Below, piece by piece: positions 9,273 through 18,102 of a DNA stretch of 64,000 nucleotides (positions are counted from its first letter, which is position 1; each line of letters begins with the position of its first letter). Both the position numbers and the translations under genes were made by a program. Below the pieces are notes generated by a model that saw nothing but the letters and a program-made list of their open reading frames with translations, made no database searches and was not told where the DNA came from. The stretch lies in NCBI RefSeq assembly GCF_015222005.1, contig NZ_JADFFL010000006.1:1-64000 (forward strand). Direction: 5' to 3'. Source of the DNA: Mucilaginibacter myungsuensis. Lineage in GTDB: Bacteria; Bacteroidota; Bacteroidia; Sphingobacteriales; Sphingobacteriaceae.

Positions 9273-9299
9273 CTCCTCCCTTTAGGGAGGCCGGGAGGG
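9273..9299. repeat. Short dispersed repeat CTCCCTTTAGGGAGGCCGGGAGGG, copy 1
   Basis: A palindrome (CTCCCTTTAGGGAG) followed by GCCGGGAGGG, lying between the acylphosphatase stop and the flippase start. A near-identical unit stands at 34612-34634. Similar units are common in Bacteroidetes genomes. Confidence 0.7.
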
Positions 9300-9302
9300 T
9301 TT

Positions 9303-9584
9303 TTACAAACCTCTCCTCAATATCTCAAAATTACGATAGTTTTTTACTTCGCCCTCATGGCTTTCCAACGATTCGATTTGGGCATAGTCTGGGCCTTCAT
9401 TAAAAAAGTCAAGGAAAAGTTCCAATATCGCCCCGTCGGCTTCGGCCTCAATGGCTACGCTGCCGTCTTTTTGGTTTTTGACAGTACCCATCACGCTGAG
9501 TTGGTTGGCCACCATTTTAGTGGCTTGCCTGAAGCCAACGCCTTGCACCTTGCCGGTTATGACGATATCAAGATGTTTGATCAT
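9303..9584 (-). CDS. acyP: Acylphosphatase
   Basis: Small cytoplasmic enzyme hydrolysing acyl-phosphates such as acetyl- or carbamoyl-phosphate. The 93-residue protein has the complete signature: GKVQGVGFRQ with the phosphate-binding arginine, and GTVKNQKDGSV with the catalytic asparagine. Length is normal for the family. It lies between the esterase gene (35 bp upstream) and the flippase on the same strand. Confidence 0.95.
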   Translation of the reverse strand: MIKHLDIVITGKVQGVGFRQATKMVANQLSVMGTVKNQKDGSVAIEAEADGAILELFLDFFNEGPDYAQIESLESHEGEVKNYRNFEILRRGL

Positions 9585-9619
9585 ATGGCAAATGTAGGGA
9601 TTAATGTGGCTACGGTGAG

Positions 9620-10552
9620 CTATCTTTTTGCTTTTGCAGGGTACATCATGCTATACAGATAGTCGGCCGTGAACTGTGCCGATTCCAGCCAGCGTTTTTT
9701 AGCATGCGGACCTTCAAAAAGTGGATTGAAACTCTTCTGTAACTCGTGCGAGTAGCCCTCGTACACCTTTAGGGTGTTAGGGATCTTCAGCTTCTCGGCA
9801 CGGTCATAAATATCCAGGCTGCCGTGCAGAGGCGCATCTTTATGACGGATAGGCACCAAACCATCTTCGCTACCATGGACGGCTATGATGGGTGTTTTAG
9901 CATTGCTAAGCCAATCTAAATTAAATATGGCACCCCAATAATTGATCACTGCAAAGATCGGTTGGTTGGGCATCCCTACGCGCTGGATCTCTTGGTCGGA
10001 CAGATGCGCCATCCTGCCCAACTCGTTGTTTTTAGTGTAGGCAGCGTGCAAAGCCATCATCCCACCAGCAGAGTTGCCGCCGAGGACGATCTTATCAGGA
10101 TCGATACCGTACTTAGCAGCGTTGTTACGGAAGTAGGCTATAGCCCGCTTGGCATCTTGCGTTGCGTAAAAGGTAGCTTTCATCAACGTATCAAAGTTAA
10201 AGAGCGGATTATGCTTGCTTAAGCGATAATTGATGGATACACAAACATAGCCGCGCTTAGCAAAGTCATCGGCCCAAACTTTTACACCTTTTGATGTTTT
10301 TGACCCAAACTTAAACCCGCCACCATGCATCCAGATCATCAGCGGGCGTTTTTTGGCAGTATCAACATTCGGTGTGTACAGATCGAACAGGTACGACTTT
10401 TTGTCGGCTTTCGGCGCACCTACAAAATACGTCAGGTCCTTTGTTACCGAGATATCGTTAAATATATGGTCCTTGTAACGATGCGTCACCTGAGCCGTTG
10501 CCGTATGTGCTATCGATATCGCAAAAAAGATCAGAAAAAGCTGTTTTAACAT
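9620..10552 (-). CDS. Secreted alpha/beta-hydrolase (carboxylesterase / BD-FAE-like)
   Basis: Exported esterase of about 310 residues. The start chosen (10550-10552) gives MLKQLFLIFFAISIAHTATAQ, a clean signal peptide; an earlier in-frame start adds six residues. The oxyanion motif HGGGFKFG and the nucleophile elbow GGNSAGG are clear, and a C-terminal GYSHEL supplies the likely histidine. The architecture is that of esterases acting on acylated carbohydrates or short-chain esters, but the substrate cannot be told. A 441-bp gap with structured DNA separates it from infB upstream. Confidence 0.88.
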   Translation of the reverse strand: MLKQLFLIFFAISIAHTATAQVTHRYKDHIFNDISVTKDLTYFVGAPKADKKSYLFDLYTPNVDTAKKRPLMIWMHGGGFKFGSKTSKGVKVWADDFAKRGYVCVSINYRLSKHNPLFNFDTLMKATFYATQDAKRAIAYFRNNAAKYGIDPDKIVLGGNSAGGMMALHAAYTKNNELGRMAHLSDQEIQRVGMPNQPIFAVINYWGAIFNLDWLSNAKTPIIAVHGSEDGLVPIRHKDAPLHGSLDIYDRAEKLKIPNTLKVYEGYSHELQKSFNPLFEGPHAKKRWLESAQFTADYLYSMMYPAKAKR

Positions 10553-10685
10553 AACTGATATACGGTACAAGCGAGGGGGTGAGATGTTTGGTTTTTGGGT
10601 TATTCTTGTTATAGCCTTCGCAGTGGTTCAAGTCTTGCTTTCCCGATCGAGCGCAATGTCATTAAGTTAAGAAATAAAAGCTATC

Positions 10686-10765
10686 CGCCCCGTCGCCTGT
10701 GTCCCCACAGGCGACTATAGCTACCATCACGATCGGTCGTTTTTGGGGACACAAACGACGGGGCG
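10686..10765. repeat. Nested inverted repeat with two mutually exclusive hairpins
   Basis: Outer arms 10686-10707 and 10744-10765 (CGCCCCGTCG...GTGTCCCCA against TGGGGACAC...CGACGGGGCG) pair over 22 bp with three mismatches. The left arm can instead pair locally: GTCGCCTGTG (10692-10701) with CACAGGCGAC (10706-10715), a perfect 10-bp stem. It lies in the 441-bp gap between the esterase gene and the infB terminator. No gene is seen in that gap. Confidence 0.75.
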
Positions 10766-10904
10766 AAAGTTTACAAAGGTTTACATTTTTCAAAATTCTC
10801 TTTTTTCAAATATCTGACTGTTAGGTATTTGCAAAAAGAGGAATATTTACATACGACGTTCTTAGTTACTGATCATTTTGCTCGTAAAATAATTAAATGA
10901 CAAC

Positions 10905-10931
10905 AAAAAAAGGCGCTCGATCTGAGCGCCT
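10905..10931 (-). terminator. Terminator of the rimP-nusA-infB operon
   Basis: AGGCGCTC (10911-10918) pairs with GAGCGCCT (10924-10931), and on the minus strand seven T follow. It lies 63 bp past the infB stop. Confidence 0.88.
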
Positions 10932-10993
10932 TAAAATTTATATCATCGGGTAAAAACCTTTCGCCTTTTACCTTTCAGCTTTAACCTGAATAA

Positions 10994-13900
10994 TTACAAC
11001 TTGCGTTTAACTTCTACGTTCTCGTAAGCTTCTACAATGTCGCCTACTTCAATGTTGTTGAAGTTCTGTATGTTCAGACCGCACTCGTAACCTGCGTTAA
11101 CTTCTTTCACGTCGTCTTTATAACGTTTTAACGAAGCCAGTTCGCCGGTGTAAACAACTACACCATCACGTACGATACGGATCTTGCTGTTACGGGTGAT
11201 CTTACCATCTAACACCATACAACCTGCAATGGTACCAACCTTAGTGATCTTGAAGGTCTCGCGGATCTCCACGTTAGCCACGATCTTCTCTTCGAACGTT
11301 GGTGCAAGCATGCCTTCCATCGCGTCGCGGATCTCGTTGATCGCGTCGTAAATGATCGAGTACAAGCGGATATCGATCTGCTCTTGCTCGGCCAGTTTAC
11401 GCGCACCTCCCGAAGGACGTACCTGGAAACCGATGATGATCGCGTCTGATGCCGAAGCTAACAATACGTCCGACTCCGAGATCTGACCTACCGCTTTGGA
11501 TATTACATTCACCTGGATCTGATCTGTTGACAGCTTCAGTAACGAATCTGACAAGGCCTCAATAGAACCATCCACGTCGCCCTTAACAATAATGTTAAGC
11601 TCCTTAAAGTTACCGATAGCCAAACGACGACCGATCTCATCCAGCGTAATGTGTTTCTGTGTACGTAAGCCCTGCTCGCGTTGTAATTGCAAACGCTTAT
11701 TGGCTATCTCACGTGCTTCGACCTCATTCTCCAACGAGTTAAATTTATCACCTGCAGTTGGCGCACCCTGCATACCCAATACCTGTACCGGTATTGATGG
11801 GCCAACAGAGTTAACACGTTGTCCGCGGGCATCGGTAAGGGCCTTAACACGGCCGCTGTAACAACCTGCCAATATCGGGTCACCTACACTTAATGTACCT
11901 GCCTGTACCAGGATAGTAGTAACGATACCACGGCCTTTATCTAAAGCAGCCTCTATAACTGTACCAACGGCACGTTTATCAGGGTTAGCTTTAAGGTCAA
12001 GTATCTCGGCTTCAAGCAATACTTTTTCTAACAACAGATCGATATTCAAACCTTGTTTGGCTGATATCTCTTGTGTTTGGTATTTACCACCCCACTCTTC
12101 AACCAAAATATTCATGGCTGATAATTGCTCACGGATCTTATCCGCATTAGCACCCGGGCGATCCATTTTGTTAAAGGCGAAGATGATAGGGGCACCTGCA
12201 GCCTGCGCGTGGTTTATAGCCTCGCGGGTTTGCGGCATCACGCTGTCGTCAGCAGCGATAACGATAATAACAACGTCGGTAACCTGCGCACCACGTGCAC
12301 GCATAGCTGTGAACGCCTCGTGACCCGGTGTATCCAGGAAGGTGATCTTACGATTTCCTGATACGGTCACGTCATAAGCACCAATGTGCTGGGTGATACC
12401 ACCCGCCTCACCGGCAGTTACGTTGGTTTTACGGATAAAGTCCAACAATGAGGTTTTACCGTGATCGACGTGACCCATGATCGTAACGATCGGTGCACGA
12501 GCGACCAAAGATTCCGGAGCATCCGGCTCATCTAAGCTGGCTTCCTCATCTTGTGGTTTAACAAACTCTATTTCGTAACCGAACTCGTCGGCCACAATGG
12601 TCAGGGTCTCTGCATCCAAACGTTGATTGATGGATACGAACATGCCCAAACTCATACAAGTTGAGATAACCTGGGTAACCTGTACGTCCATCATCGACGC
12701 TAACTCGTTAGCGGTAACAAACTCGGTCACTTTCAGTACCCTCGACTGTAATTCTCTTTCTAATGCATCCTCTTCGGCCGATGCAGCTACGTCATCACGT
12801 TTTTGACGACGGAACTTGGCACGCTGAGCAAATTTACCCGACTTACCGGCACCGCTCAGGCGGGCCAATGTAGCCTTAATTTGATCTTGGATGTCTTTTT
12901 CTGTAGGTTCTTCCCTTGGCCCACCGCTTGGCGCGTTGGTTATCGGGGTACGGGTCCTAAAGTCAGGACGGCCCGGTGTATTAGTAGTTGGCCTGATGCC
13001 ACCACCACCTTGACGGTTGCCTTGTCCGCCACCTTGGGGCCCACCTCCCTGGTTCCCGCCTTGCCCACCGCCACCTTGTTGGCCTGGTTGATTAGGGCCA
13101 CCGCCTTCCTTACGCTTGCGTTTGCGTTTAGCATCCGCGCTGTTAGGGTTTGATGATGACGCTACCGGGTTGTTGCCACGGCGTTGCGGATCTACAGGTA
13201 ATTGTATCTTACCAATAATGGTCGGTCCGCTCAGGCGTTGTGCCTGCGCGCGGATTACTTCATTGTCTTCTGCCGGTGCTTCCTCTACCGGTGCAGATGG
13301 TGCAGGAGCGGCTGGCGCAACTACAGCCTCAGGGGCTTTTGGTGCTTCAACAACCGGTGCAGGAGCCGGCTCAGGCGCTTTTGGCGCTTCAGCAACGGGC
13401 TCGGGTGCTTTTGGTGCTTCAACAACCGGTGCAGGAGTTGGCTCAGGCGCTTTTGGCGTTTCGGCTACAGGCTCCGATGCTTTTGGTGCCTCCACAACAG
13501 GCTCGGGCACTTTTGGCGCTATCGGCTCTGGTTTTGGTGTTTCAACAACAGCAGGTTTTTCTTCGACAGGTTTTTTACCAAGGTTATCCAGATCTATCTT
13601 ACCTACAACGGTAACACCCGGTAAAGAAGCTTCTACCTTTGGCTCGGGCGCTTTAGGGCGCGGCGGCGGAGGTGTGCTTAAGCTTGCATTTTTGATCAGG
13701 ATCTCGTCGTTATCATGATCACGGCCACGGTCGTTACCGAACGTTTTTGCCGGAGCAGGTTCAGCAGGAGCGTCCTCACGACGGATCTTGCCAATAACGA
13801 TTTGCTTAGCTTCTTCCTTAATAATTTTGTCGGCAGCAAACTCCTTTAACAGGGCGGTGTACATGTCACTATCCAGCTTAGCCATCGGTTGCTTCTCAAC

Positions 13901-13999
13901 CTTATAGCCTTTTCCAGCCAGAAAATCGACAATGGTACCCATACCAATGTTCAATTCCTTTACTGCTTTAATTAATTTTATTGACTTGTCTTCTGACAT
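10994..13999 (-). CDS. infB: Translation initiation factor IF-2
   Basis: GTPase that delivers initiator tRNA to the ribosome and promotes subunit joining. The 1001 residues comprise a short N-terminal IF2_N module, a long low-complexity stretch (about 80-400) of Pro/Ala/Glu and Gly/Gln runs, and the conserved G domain with GHVDHGKTS (near 506), DTPGHEAF and NKMDRP. Domain II, the IF-2 core and the C-terminal fMet-tRNA domain follow. The low-complexity part contains imperfect repeats of [11 protein letters not shown], which vary in number in Bacteroidetes. It is the last gene of the rimP-nusA-infB operon, 62 bp after nusA. Confidence 0.98.
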   Translation of the reverse strand: MSEDKSIKLIKAVKELNIGMGTIVDFLAGKGYKVEKQPMAKLDSDMYTALLKEFAADKIIKEEAKQIVIGKIRREDAPAEPAPAKTFGNDRGRDHDNDEILIKNASLSTPPPPRPKAPEPKVEASLPGVTVVGKIDLDNLGKKPVEEKPAVVETPKPEPIAPKVPEPVVEAPKASEPVAETPKAPEPTPAPVVEAPKAPEPVAEAPKAPEPAPAPVVEAPKAPEAVVAPAAPAPSAPVEEAPAEDNEVIRAQAQRLSGPTIIGKIQLPVDPQRRGNNPVASSSNPNSADAKRKRKRKEGGGPNQPGQQGGGGQGGNQGGGPQGGGQGNRQGGGGIRPTTNTPGRPDFRTRTPITNAPSGGPREEPTEKDIQDQIKATLARLSGAGKSGKFAQRAKFRRQKRDDVAASAEEDALERELQSRVLKVTEFVTANELASMMDVQVTQVISTCMSLGMFVSINQRLDAETLTIVADEFGYEIEFVKPQDEEASLDEPDAPESLVARAPIVTIMGHVDHGKTSLLDFIRKTNVTAGEAGGITQHIGAYDVTVSGNRKITFLDTPGHEAFTAMRARGAQVTDVVIIVIAADDSVMPQTREAINHAQAAGAPIIFAFNKMDRPGANADKIREQLSAMNILVEEWGGKYQTQEISAKQGLNIDLLLEKVLLEAEILDLKANPDKRAVGTVIEAALDKGRGIVTTILVQAGTLSVGDPILAGCYSGRVKALTDARGQRVNSVGPSIPVQVLGMQGAPTAGDKFNSLENEVEAREIANKRLQLQREQGLRTQKHITLDEIGRRLAIGNFKELNIIVKGDVDGSIEALSDSLLKLSTDQIQVNVISKAVGQISESDVLLASASDAIIIGFQVRPSGGARKLAEQEQIDIRLYSIIYDAINEIRDAMEGMLAPTFEEKIVANVEIRETFKITKVGTIAGCMVLDGKITRNSKIRIVRDGVVVYTGELASLKRYKDDVKEVNAGYECGLNIQNFNNIEVGDIVEAYENVEVKRKL

Positions 14000-14061
14000 T
14001 TAATAGTTTTTGTCGTCTGTATTTTTGCAAAAATACGAAATTTTAGGCGCAACGGTTATTA

Positions 14062-15297
14062 TTATTCAAACTCGGCCTGAAGTACAGATAACACATCCTT
14101 GATGGTCTCTTCTTCCAGGTCGGTCCGTTTAACTAATTCGCCAACGCTAAGGGCCAATACAGACTTAGCTGTATCCAAACCAATGCGTTTGAATTCGTCG
14201 ATAACCCATCCTTCGATCTCGTCTGAAAACTCTTCGATATCCACGTCTTCCTCGTTCTCATCAGCCTCGCGGTAAACATCTATCTCATAACCGGTCAACT
14301 TACCGGCCAGTTTGATATTGTGACCACCACGACCTATGGCCAGTGATACCTGGTCAGGCTTTAGATAAACCGCCGCGGTCTTTTTGTCATCATCTAATTT
14401 AATAGAGGTGATCTTGGCCGGCGACAGGGCACGCTGGATATATAACTGAATATTGTTAGTAAAGTTTATCACATCGATATTCTCGTTCTTCAACTCGCGA
14501 ACGATACCGTGGATACGTGAACCTTTCATACCTACGCAGGCACCTACCGGATCGATACGATCATCGTATGATTCTACGGCAACCTTTGCACGCTCGCCCG
14601 GCTCGCGAACGATCTTTTTAATGGTGATCAAACCATCAAATATCTCCGGAACTTCCTGCTCGAATAAACGCTGTAAGAACTCAGGCGCGGTACGCGAAAT
14701 GATGATCTTAGGGTTGGTATTCATCATATCAACCTTGTGTACCACTGCTTTAACGTGATCGCCTTTTTTAAAGTAATCGGCCGGGATCTGCTCGGTCTTA
14801 GGTAAAAGCAACTCGTTACCTTCATCGTCAAGGATCAGGGTCTCTTTTTTCCAAACCTGATAAACCTCGCCGCTAACAACCTCGCCAACACGGTCTTTAT
14901 ATTTTTTAAATATCTCGTCTTTCTCTAATTCTAAAATTTTAGATACCAGGGTTTGGCGGGCAGCCAAAATAGCACGACGGCCAAAACTTTCTAAAGTGAT
15001 CAGCTCTACATACTCGTCACCAACTTCCAGATCAGCATCCAGTGTTTTAGCTTCTGCTAATTCTATCTCCAGGTCATCGTCCTCGCTAAAGCCATCTTCC
15101 ATAACAACGCGTGTGCGCCAGATCTCTAAGTCACCATTGTCGGTGTTCACGATCACGTCGCAATTTTCGTCGGTACCATATTTCTTTTTGATCATGCTCC
15201 TGAAAACGTCTTCAAGCACGCTCATCATGGTCGGGCGGTCGATGTTCTTAAAGTCTTTAAACTCCTGAAAAGACTCTATCAGATTGATACTGCTCAT
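14062..15297 (-). CDS. nusA: Transcription termination/antitermination protein NusA
   Basis: RNA-polymerase-binding factor controlling pausing, termination and antitermination. The 411-residue protein has the N-terminal RNAP-binding domain (about 1-125), an S1 domain (about 130-200) and two KH domains (GMKGSRIHGI; AIGRGGHNIKLA). A short helix-hairpin tail follows. The second C-terminal acidic repeat of E. coli NusA is missing, as is normal outside gamma-proteobacteria. The stop of rimP is 1 bp upstream of its start codon, so the two are probably translationally coupled. In E. coli NusA regulates its own operon, relevant to the hairpin in the rimP leader here. Confidence 0.97.
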   Translation of the reverse strand: MSSINLIESFQEFKDFKNIDRPTMMSVLEDVFRSMIKKKYGTDENCDVIVNTDNGDLEIWRTRVVMEDGFSEDDDLEIELAEAKTLDADLEVGDEYVELITLESFGRRAILAARQTLVSKILELEKDEIFKKYKDRVGEVVSGEVYQVWKKETLILDDEGNELLLPKTEQIPADYFKKGDHVKAVVHKVDMMNTNPKIIISRTAPEFLQRLFEQEVPEIFDGLITIKKIVREPGERAKVAVESYDDRIDPVGACVGMKGSRIHGIVRELKNENIDVINFTNNIQLYIQRALSPAKITSIKLDDDKKTAAVYLKPDQVSLAIGRGGHNIKLAGKLTGYEIDVYREADENEEDVDIEEFSDEIEGWVIDEFKRIGLDTAKSVLALSVGELVKRTDLEEETIKDVLSVLQAEFE

Positions 15298-15298
15298 T

Positions 15299-15772
15299 TT
15301 ATTTGAATGATATTAAAACTTTTATTTCACTTATCTGGTCCATCGGGATGGCTGTTTCTATCTCGGTAGCCTTTTTCCCTTTTTCTTTCAACGTTTCTAC
15401 GATCACAATATCGCCGGGGTTCACTGCCGATAGTTTTCCTTCTTTTTTAGCACCGTCGGCCAATTTAACAGCAACCGTACGGCCAATGTTTTTGGTGTAC
15501 TGGCGCACCAGCATCAGCGGTGTATCAATGCCGGGGGTAGATACTTCCAGGTTGTACGCCTCTTCTATCACGTTCTCCTCTTCCAGCTTAAAACCAACGT
15601 AGCGGCTTACCTGCGCGCACTCGTCAATACCGGCCCCGCGGTCGCCATCCAACAGCACAATGGCTTTGTTGCCGACCGGATTAAACTTTACATCCACCAC
15701 AAAAATATCGGGGCGTTGTATCTCGGCTATCTTCTCTTCGGCCAGTTCTCTTATTCTTTTTTCGATATCCAT
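15299..15772 (-). CDS. rimP: Ribosome maturation factor RimP
   Basis: Cytoplasmic factor for 30S subunit maturation, 157 residues. The N-terminal alpha/beta domain includes GDRGAGIDECAQVSR and NLEVSTPGIDTPL; the C-terminal SH3-like domain begins near VGRTVAVKL-type sequence (IGRTVAVKLADG). It is the first gene of the rimP-nusA-infB operon. A promoter at 15846-15877 and a hairpin at 15805-15827 precede it, leaving a leader of about 70 nt. Confidence 0.95.
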   Translation of the reverse strand: MDIEKRIRELAEEKIAEIQRPDIFVVDVKFNPVGNKAIVLLDGDRGAGIDECAQVSRYVGFKLEEENVIEEAYNLEVSTPGIDTPLMLVRQYTKNIGRTVAVKLADGAKKEGKLSAVNPGDIVIVETLKEKGKKATEIETAIPMDQISEIKVLISFK

Positions 15773-15797
15773 AGTACTACCGCAAAAATTGTTCGGT

Positions 15798-15827
15798 AAA
15801 TAAAAGAGGGGGCTATCAGCCCCCTCT
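15798..15827 (-). terminator. Terminator-like hairpin in the rimP leader (candidate attenuator)
   Basis: AGAGGGGGCT (15805-15814) pairs perfectly with AGCCCCCTCT (15818-15827) around a 3-nt loop, and on the minus strand TTTATTT follows. It lies downstream of the promoter at 15846-15877 and upstream of rimP, so it is in the operon's leader. It would also stop read-through from the lipoprotein gene ending at 15900. Confidence 0.75.
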
Positions 15828-15845
15828 CCCTCGTTGTATTATTTG

Positions 15846-15877
15846 CAAATATAATACGATCTGTTAAAAAAACCAAA
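15846..15877 (-). promoter_or_regulatory. Promoter of the rimP-nusA-infB operon
   Basis: On the minus strand TTTG (15874-15877) is followed after 20 bp by TATATTTG (15846-15853), matching the Bacteroidetes consensus TTTG-N17-23-TAnnTTTG exactly. Transcription should begin near 15840. Confidence 0.7.
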
Positions 15878-15899
15878 TGTTTAGATGATTTAGCTATGG

Positions 15900-16319
15900 T
15901 TAATACTTGAAGACCAACTCGGTATAAGGGGTTTTATTGGGTCTGCGGCCATCGGTCAGCGCGTTAACGCTCGTTAGCCCGTCATCAAAACGATAGAAGC
16001 GGGCAAAATAAATCGTGCCTTTAACAAAAGGGGTATCCGGCTTAAAACTGATACCGTTGCCAACCAATCGGTACTTCCCCGGTTGCAATGGCGCGGCCGA
16101 CCGCAGCTCGGTATCGGCCGGCATTTTACATACCATCAACAGCGTTTGCCATGCTTGGGTACTTATGCTGTCGCTTTTTAGGCCGTAATTAGCTGCTTCA
16201 GGCAGGCCGGTGACGGTGATCTGCTGCTGTTGACGGTCCACACCAATGCTGACCTGGCTTTTATTGGCAGAATGACAAGCAGAAAAAAGGACAGTCGCGA
16301 TCAACAAAAAGCGTTTCAT
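15900..16319 (-). CDS. Hypothetical lipoprotein
   Basis: No family recognised. The 139-residue product begins with a lipoprotein signal, MKRFLLIATVLFSACHS, with the lipidated cysteine at 15. The remainder is a single compact beta-rich domain with GKYRLVGNGISFKPD and a C-terminal YTELVFKY. It reads like a small immunoglobulin-type or calycin-type outer-envelope lipoprotein, but that is only an impression. It stands alone: divergent from the OmpA-like gene and upstream of the rimP promoter. Confidence 0.75.
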   Translation of the reverse strand: MKRFLLIATVLFSACHSANKSQVSIGVDRQQQQITVTGLPEAANYGLKSDSISTQAWQTLLMVCKMPADTELRSAAPLQPGKYRLVGNGISFKPDTPFVKGTIYFARFYRFDDGLTSVNALTDGRRPNKTPYTELVFKY

Positions 16320-16451
16320 TAACTAAAGGTATATAAAAATAACTTACAACATGGGTGGCCGACCCATTTTGCAATTAGGTGAACCAATACAAAACAATAT
16401 CACCTTTTTGGCATTTACTTTGTGTTCAATATAACAGACACAAAAATAACT

Positions 16452-17132
16452 ATGAAAACGATAAGACTTAAAGCAGCGACATTTGGTATCGCTATAGCAA
16501 CCACTGCCTTGTTAGGCATGGGCTGTAACTCATTTACAAAAACACAAAAAGGCGCGGCAATTGGCGCAGGGGCTGGCGGCGTTGTCGGTGCATTTGTTGG
16601 TAAAGCCGCGGGTAACACCGCGTTAGGCGCAATTATAGGCGGCGCAGTAGGCGGTACAGCGGGTGCGCTGATCGGTAAAAATATGGATAAGCAAGCCGCC
16701 GAGATCAAAAACACGGTTCCGGGTGCTACAGTAATTCGCCAGGGCGAAGGTATTTTGGTGAAATTCGACTCGGGTATATTGTTCGACGTGGATAAGACCG
16801 GTTTAAAGGACGCGGCGAAAAGCAATTTGCAAAATCTGGCAAAATCTTTAGAGGCTAACCCACAGACCAACATTACGATCGTTGGCCATACGGACGACAC
16901 CGGCAGCGACAGCCACAATATGGACCTGTCTATCCGCCGTGCCGAGGCTGTTAAAGCTTACATTGTTAGCGGCGGCGTTGCCACTTCACGTTTAACCACT
17001 AACGGTAAAGGCGAAAGCGAGCCAATTGCTGACAACACTACTGCAGATGGCCGTGTGCAGAACCGCCGTGTAGAGATAGCCATTGTAGCCAACGATCAAA
17101 TGAAATCGACAGCTAAGGCGAGCGGCAACTAA
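16452..17132 (+). CDS. OmpA-family lipoprotein with glycine-zipper domain (YiaD-like)
   Basis: Outer-membrane lipoprotein that should anchor to peptidoglycan. The start at 16452 (MKTIRLKAATFG) gives a lipoprotein signal with LLGMGC; an earlier in-frame start is unlikely. A glycine zipper (about 38-82, GAAIGAGAGGVVGAFVG, GAIIGGAVGG) suggests membrane insertion or oligomerisation. The C-terminal OmpA domain (about 105-215) has VGHTDDTGS and LSIRRAEAVKAY, the residues that contact diaminopimelate. The domain order is that of YiaD. A terminator follows at 17158. Confidence 0.92.
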   Translation: MKTIRLKAATFGIAIATTALLGMGCNSFTKTQKGAAIGAGAGGVVGAFVGKAAGNTALGAIIGGAVGGTAGALIGKNMDKQAAEIKNTVPGATVIRQGEGILVKFDSGILFDVDKTGLKDAAKSNLQNLAKSLEANPQTNITIVGHTDDTGSDSHNMDLSIRRAEAVKAYIVSGGVATSRLTTNGKGESEPIADNTTADGRVQNRRVEIAIVANDQMKSTAKASGN

Positions 17133-17157
17133 TACTTAGTGTATCCACATAAAATAG

Positions 17158-17186
17158 GGCGGGAGTTTATCACTTCCGCCTTTTTT
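17158..17186 (+). terminator. Terminator after the OmpA-family gene
   Basis: GGCGGGAGT pairs with ACTTCCGCC (one G-T pair) around TTATC and is followed by six T. Confidence 0.85.
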
Positions 17187-17189
17187 GTG

Positions 17190-17360
17190 CCCAATTGTAA
17201 AAACCTATACATTACCCCTTGTCATCGCTGGTGCTTTAGCAGGGTTCATGGTCTTCCCCTAAAATCAGGGGAAAGCAACGTCAGTGCAACTTGCAATAGC
17301 TTTAATAAGGGGAATTGCAGCCGTTGCATTCCATCCCAATTGTAACTAAACCTATACAAT
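17190..17360. repeat. Two copies of CCCAATTGTAA..ACCTATACAAT upstream of a secreted-protein gene
   Basis: CCCAATTGTAA plus ACCTATACATT at 17190-17212 recurs as CCCAATTGTAACTAAACCTATACAATT at 17335-17361. Between them is a small hairpin (CTTCCCCT/AGGGGAAAG near 17254-17275). The pair precedes the gene at 17422 and may be regulatory. Confidence 0.5.
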
Positions 17361-17421
17361 TGCTGCTTAAACTATCGCCCCGCACACATTGTCATACCTG
17401 CAAATTAACAAGGATACGACC

Positions 17422-17946
17422 ATGAAAAAGATCATATTAGGAGCCGCCTTAGTGTTAAGCGCCTTCGCCATAAAACCAGCCAATGCACAGGTAAACTTTA
17501 ACCTGAATTTGAATATCGGTAGCCAGCCCGAGTGGGGCCCTGTAGGTTACGACCATGTAGAGTATTACTATATGCCCGACATTGATGCTTACTACTACGT
17601 GCCAACCCATCAATACGTTTATTTTCAGAATAACGCCTGGATGCGCAGCACCCGCCTGCCCGATAGATACCGCAACTTTAACTTGTATAACAGTTATAAA
17701 GTGGTGATCAACGAGCGTGAACCATGGCGCCGTGCCGATGTGTATCGTAATAAGTATGCCGGTTACCGCGGCCGCCAAAACCAGGTGATCATTCGCGATA
17801 GCCGAGATGCCCGTTACCGTAACCATTGGAAAGATGACCGCCGCGACGACCGCGAGTGGAGAAGCAACAACCGCCGCAGCGACCGTGGCCGCCCCGAGGT
17901 TGACTACCGTAACAACAATAGCCGCCCGGAAAGGGGCCGCAGATAA
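17422..17946 (+). CDS. Small secreted Tyr/Arg-rich protein, paralogue A
   Basis: No named family. The 174-residue product starts at 17422 with a signal peptide (MKKIILGAALVLSAFAIKPANAQ). The core (about 23-130) has NIGSQPEWGPVGYD, YYMPDIDAYYYVP and a WKDD end. A tail very rich in Arg, Asp and Asn follows. It is a tandem paralogue of the next gene, 156 bp downstream, with a terminator between, so the two are expressed separately. Pattern and length are typical of small periplasmic proteins in this phylum; function unknown. Confidence 0.82.
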   Translation: MKKIILGAALVLSAFAIKPANAQVNFNLNLNIGSQPEWGPVGYDHVEYYYMPDIDAYYYVPTHQYVYFQNNAWMRSTRLPDRYRNFNLYNSYKVVINEREPWRRADVYRNKYAGYRGRQNQVIIRDSRDARYRNHWKDDRRDDREWRSNNRRSDRGRPEVDYRNNNSRPERGRR

Positions 17947-18002
17947 TTGCTCCGTATCCCCGTAAATGGGGTCTATATAAAGTGTGTGTATATGTGTGTG
18001 TA

Positions 18003-18032
18003 GGGTCGGCAGTTTGCTGCCGGCCCTTTTTA
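18003..18032 (+). terminator. Terminator between the two secreted-protein paralogues
   Basis: GGGTCGGCAG pairs with CTGCCGGCCC (one T-G pair) around TTTG and is followed by five T. Confidence 0.88.
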
Positions 18033-18102
18033 TTATACATACTAACTGTTAAAACAAATTGATGCCCGCAGGCATTAATGCTACATCAAAACTATACTGA
18101 AT

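Noticed and set aside
13116..13718. Plus-strand Gly/Ala/Thr/Ser-rich frames over infB
   Set aside because: Shadow of the Pro/Ala repeat linker of IF-2.
16380..16440. A promoter TTTACTTTG before the OmpA-family gene
   Set aside because: It lacks the correct TAnnTTTG spacing and a -33 TTTG at 17-23 bp.
16415..16918. Minus-strand frame over the glycine-zipper region
   Set aside because: Antisense to the OmpA-family gene; no motif and a poor start.
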